DNA of 64,000 nt, taken from NCBI RefSeq assembly GCF_000150275.1, contig NW_002060963.1:419093-483092 (forward strand), written 5' to 3'. The notes beneath the pieces are model-generated. The model made no database searches. It worked only from the letters and a program-made list of their open reading frames with translations, and was not told where the DNA came from. Within the stretch, counting starts at the first letter, position 1, and each line of letters starts with the position of its first letter. Both the position numbers and the translations under genes were made by a program. This document shows positions 59,610-64,000 of this stretch, one piece after another. This DNA comes from Trichoplax adhaerens. Its lineage: Eukaryota > Placozoa > Uniplacotomia > Trichoplacea > Trichoplacidae.

Positions 59610-61800
59610 CTACAAAGTAAAAATAAAGAAAAGAGTTTCGATTCAATATTTTGTTTATAGTATATACGATCAAGAAGAGTACCTATCAAGAATCTAAATT
59701 CTAGGAAGACTTCAAATTGTATTATCAATGCAGGATCAGACATTGATCATTTGAACGCGTTTATAACTGTACAATGAAGTTCAACCCTTTTGTATTGCGC
59801 CAAGCGATTACTTAGAGCCGTTAGACCCATAGTACAGTATCGTAATTAGTACTACAGGATCATCATGACATGGAGGATGAAGATCAAGCTTGATTCAAAT
59901 GCGGTAGTTTTCGTTGACTACCAATAGATTGCCAAGTCCTAGCTGACTACAGTATTATCAAGTGAGGTATCCGATCAGGCGAAAATAAAGCACCTGATCG
60001 CTTTGTGGATGCTATGCTACCAACATGCCTTGAGCGTTGACGCTCATCAATAGATGTCGATGCTATTCTGTAATTATCGTCAGTTTCAGTTATTACTGTC
60101 ATGTATCTCGAGTTTATTAGTCTAGGCTATGGGCGTCAATGATTAGCAATTTCGATGATGTGGTCGTCACTCTGTCAACGAGCAGCAAGTACTGATTGTT
60201 GGATAAGTCTCGCTTGACGGAAAGCATGATTGAATTATTTACCATATCAATAGCTAGTTTGACTCCCCAATTGAACTGAGCACGATCAATCCGATGATGC
60301 TGACTAAAATAAGTCATCAAGTAATATGATAAGAAATATCGTTCGCATAGCATGATGTGCGGGTTAAGCTTAAGTCAATCCACTGATTGCTCAATTAGCG
60401 TTTGAGCTGCAAGAACGATCTCATCCTCGGTTCTACGCTTCCAGTAATGCAAACCAGTGTACTGTATGTTGTGCGGTTTCAGACAATCAGGAATTGTTAA
60501 CAACAGCAATGACACAAGGTCAATTCTAATGATTGAATGATTGACTACTCCTTGCAGTCTCCTACTATGAAGACGGTTAAGATGGATGAAGTTTTCTATC
60601 TTTTCGATTACTATTTACTGTCATTAGCCATGCTGCATGGTTGATCATTCGATGGTGCATACTGGCCATGTTGCACCGAGTGCTGGGCGTCAATTTTTCA
60701 ATCAAGGTCATGTAAACTAGTTCTCCAACATTGACAGTTGCAGGTATTTCGTTGACTTACACAGAATTGAATTTAAATAAGTCATTGCAGGTGAATGGTC
60801 GTAGGGATGCCATCTCTTTCAGCTTCTTAGAATACTGTAATATTGAAGAATGGAATGGATTCGAGGACGGATTTGGCAGTTTATCGCTTTTGCAGTAGCC
60901 TTGGTCAGCACTCGCATTCAACGGCAGGATTGTGATTGCTGAATTGACCAGTTACAGTATTGCTGGTGTTCCACCGTGGTACAATACCTGGTACTGTAGG
61001 TGGTAGTGTACATTGTACTGTACAGCCGGACTACCTTGAACGGCAATATGGCGTGGAAAATTGAATGTTCTGTTTGTCAAAATGAAAATGACTGAGCAAA
61101 GTCATATATGTACGGTAGGTTGGAGGATGTCGATGGAAGATGATTATGATGAAGAAATAGTTGAAAAATGATTTCAATGCCCGTGATCATTTTGTATAGT
61201 TATTTCAATTGTATTGGTGTAAGATTATAATAAAATGGCTAGGCAGGCTAGCAAAGTAGTCGGCGGCTAATCGCTTTACTTCAAGTCGTCCTATGCAGCC
61301 TTTGCCTATTCCTCCTGTACTGTACACCACTGTTCTCCAGATAGGTTGATTTTGTATCGTGCTCGAGCATGTTCCGAGTCTCGTTCTGCAGTTGATGCCG
61401 AACATGTTCTTTGTTACTCGTAATGTTTCATTTTCAATATTGATCGAGACGGTAGGATCCGTTTACTCATGTCAAACAGTGGCATTGTCGACTGGTTAAG
61501 GAAGCGCTCATTAGCATGCAGGAATAGGATAGGATCATGTTTTGATTGCATGAGAAATGTGCCTTCACGCCTTGCCAGCTTGCATTGGCAGTCCGTCCAC
61601 GGTATAAAGTTACTGAAGCTCGGACAGGTCTATCAAATGGTAATACTATCTGTTAAATGAGCACATTATCGTAAACCGTTAGCAAAGCGACGGGAGTTTG
61701 TACTAGTACTGTATAATTTGGGCAGGAAGCCATTGTGAGCGGGAGGCTTTTGATTGAACTTTTCAATCTTTTCAAAGCCGTTGGCTAGCTCGTAGACAGT
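59610..61800. other. Gene-free region before the satellite
   Basis: Slightly higher GC than the gene-bearing parts. The open frames (60117, 61205, 61469) are motif-less. Numerous TACTGTAC/GTACAGTA words, especially 60950-61030. The missing NAA20 first exon should be near the left end. Confidence 0.4.
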
Positions 61801-63660
61801 ACTGTGGCAAAAGGTGACCCTCCAAAGGTGACGCTAAAATAGTGACCCTCAACTTGAAAAATGGCAGCGTTCAGCTTGACGGTACAGTACAAGTTCTTGC
61901 GTCGTAGTATCGAGTAGTACACAGTACAGTACAGTACAGTGAGTCAGTAACCCGTTGGCTAGCTCGCCTTGTCTCAAGTTGTCCGCTGTACTGTAGACTG
62001 GACTGTGGGAAAAGGTGACCCTTAAATTGAAAAATGGCTGCGTTCAACTTGACCGAACTGTACACTACTGTACAGTACAACCTCTTGCGTCGTACTGTAC
62101 TAATCAGTGTGTCCAAGCGCCACCACACTGTCTTTGACGCACGCGCAATACCTTACTGTAGGGAAAAGGTGACCCTCAAATTGAAAAATGAACAAGAAGT
62201 ATACGTACTTAATGCGTTTAGCTTGACCGTACAGTATACTACTGTACAACCTCTTGCGTCGTACTATCGAGTACAGTAGTAGAATACAGTACTACTAGTT
62301 AGTGCTGTAGACGTCGAGCGATTGGACGTCCAACGGACGTTCGATTTTGGACGTTCGGTATGTACGTTCGTTGTCAGATCGGACGTCGACGAACTGTACT
62401 GTACAGTACAGTGTACAGTGTACAGTACAGTGTATACTGTACAGTCAGTTTGTATAATCCCACCCCAATACTATACAGTACAGTACTGTACATACTGTAC
62501 AGTACAGTAGTACATTAGTACAAACGTCTTTTACAACACTTTGTATTTCAGAGTCATGACTACAGTATACTGTACGCTGTTACGTACTGTACTACTGTGC
62601 TGTACGTACTGTACAGTGTACAGTGTACAGTACTGTACAGTATACAGTAGTATAGTCTTATACCGTACTGTACAGTGTACACTATATACTGTAGTGTTAA
62701 CACTGTATGTACACTGTGTACGTTGGTACGTTCAATGAACGTCCGACGTTCAAATTGGACGTTCGTACGTTCGTTCATTAAAACTGGCGAACGTCCACAG
62801 TACTACTACTAGTCAGTGTGTCTAAGCGCCACCACACTGTCTTTGACGCACGCGCAATACCTTACCCTACTGTAGGGAAAAGGTGACCCTCAAATTGAAA
62901 AATGAACAAGAAGTATAGGTACTTAATGCGTTTAGCTTGACCGTACAGTATACTACAACCTCTTGCGTCGTACACTCGTACTATCGAGTAGTAGAGTACA
63001 GTACTACTGTACTACTCAGTGCGTCAAATCGCCACCACACTGTCTTTGACGCACGCGCAATACCTTACCCTACTGTAGGGAAAAGGTGACCCTCAAATTG
63101 AAAAATGAACAAGAAGTATACGTACTTAATGCGTTTAGCTTGACCGTACAGTATACTACTGTACAACCTCTTGCGTCGTACTATCGAGTACAGTAGTAGA
63201 ATACAGTACTACTAGTCAGTGTGTCTAAGCGCCACCACACTGTCTTTGACGCACGCGCAATACCTTACCCTACTGTAGGGAAAAGGTGACCCTCAAATTG
63301 AAAAATGAACAAGAAGTATACGTACTTAATGCGTTTAGCTTGACCGTACAGTATACTACTGTACAACCTCTTGCGTCGTACTATCGAGTACAGTAGTAGA
63401 ATACAGTACTACTAGTCAGTGTGTCTAAGCGCCACCACACTGTCTTTGACGCACGCGCAATACCTTACCCTACTGTAGGGAAAAGGTGACCCTCAAATTG
63501 AAAAATGAACAAGAAGTATACGTACTTAATGCGTTTAGCTTGACCGTACAGTATACTACAACCTCTTGCGTCGTACACTCGTACTATTGAGTAGTAGAGT
63601 ACAGTACTGTACTACTATACTCAGCGTGTCAAAGCGCCACCATACTGACGCACGCGCAAT
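61800..63660. repeat. ~200-bp satellite array
   Basis: At least seven units. The anchor GGGAAAAGGTGACCCT or a variant occurs near 61808, 62005, 62159, 62875, 63077, 63277 and 63477; the last intervals are 202, 200 and 200 bp. Each unit also has GCGCCACCACACTGTCTTTG, ACGCACGCGCAATACC, TTAATGCGTTTAGCTTGACC and CAACCTCTTGCGTCGTAC. The 63.0-63.6 kb units are nearly identical, the left ones older. All open frames in this region are repeat-derived. Confidence 0.95.
62305..62795. repeat. TGTACAGT-rich insert with GGACGTTCG ends inside the satellite
   Basis: Breaks the 200-bp periodicity (716 bp between neighbouring anchors). Both ends carry a similar direct motif (TTGGACGTTCGGTATGTACGTTCGTTG near 62354 in split form; TTGGACGTTCGTACGTTCGTT near 62755). 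The interior is a maze of GTACAGT/ACTGTAC units able to form many hairpins. Confidence 0.8.
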
Positions 63661-64000
63661 ACCTTTACCGCCATTCCAGCTGACCCCCAAGATTGCATAA
63701 TGAATAATGGTCACTGGCCAGTCAATATGCAAAAAGTCAATCGCCACCATTACAGTACCGATAAAAGCATTTTACAATAAACTGCGTCGGCCTAGCAAAT
63801 GTCATTCGTTGGCTAACTCCTCAGTCGGGACATTGTGCTAGAGAAGAAAGAAACTTCTTGTCCATTTCAACGGGCGCTGTGTAAGTTTTTTTATCCATTT
63901 CTACTCTTGTAGTAGCTTGAAATGGTAATTTATTCCTATTGACTTGTTAGTCAGGACTACTTTGCTGCAACAGATTCAATTTTTTTCCATGGGAAAAGAT
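63661..64000. other. Window end, nothing recognised
   Basis: Unique DNA after the last degenerate satellite unit. No exon or RNA gene was recognised. Confidence 0.35.

Noticed and set aside
62034-62778. Several overlapping open frames on both strands near the end
   Set aside because: All derive from TGTACAGT/satellite repeats; Tyr/Cys/Thr/Val repetition reflects the DNA repeat.
1-64000. CRISPR array, operons, ribosome binding sites
   Set aside because: The spliced genes show the DNA is eukaryotic; direct repeats are tandem duplications or satellite without spacers.

Overview
The window looks like nuclear DNA of a small-genome early-branching animal, most likely a placozoan (Trichoplax/Hoilungia type). 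The DNA is AT-rich. Genes are split by many short GT-AG introns (often 50-400 bp). The gene content is metazoan: a consortin orthologue, GRHPR, MUS81, cathepsin L, NAA20, a GT31 glycosyltransferase, and a gustatory-receptor-like 7TM gene of the kind known from placozoans. The species is inferred; no sequence search was run.

Layout, left to right. (1) 1.8-3.8 kb, +: consortin (CNST) orthologue, first exon not found. (2) 5-8 kb: gene-poor, with a 100-bp tandem duplication carrying C13 tracts. (3) 8.05-10.86 kb, +: cytochrome b5-fused front-end fatty acid desaturase, tail to tail with (4) 11.55-13.58 kb, -: a 536-aa protein with at least two, probably four, hotdog (acyl-thioesterase-like) modules. 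(5) 13.6-37 kb: a segmentally duplicated region with three intact six-exon SLC35F3/F4-like transporter genes on + (15.8, 21.3 and 33.2 kb). Their 5' flanks are duplicated too, and there is an intron relic at about 30.1-30.5 kb. Between the second and third transporter lies a GRL receptor gene on - (26.7-28.75 kb), with a probable solo LTR just downstream of it. (6) 38.3-42.6 kb, +: GRHPR, 13 exons, one GC-AG intron. (7) 44.3-48.5 kb, +: MUS81. (8) 49.2-52 kb, -: cathepsin L-like protease. (9) 52-55.8 kb: TE/repeat-rich intergenic DNA. (10) 55.8-57.0 kb, +: single-exon beta-1,3-glycosyltransferase. (11) 58.6-59.6 kb, -: NAA20 (NatB catalytic subunit). (12) 59.7-64 kb: gene-free, ending in a ~200-bp satellite array interrupted by a TACAGTAC-rich insert.

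Exon models were built by hand from splice signals, phase continuity and conserved protein motifs. Every joined intron given below is phase-consistent. The desaturase, thioesterase-like, GRHPR, the three transporters and the glycosyltransferase are complete. CNST, cathepsin L and NAA20 lack the first coding exon, and the GRL gene lacks its terminal exon. The genes are mostly unrelated housekeeping functions. The only local themes are acyl-lipid metabolism (desaturase plus thioesterase-like neighbour) and the transporter amplification.
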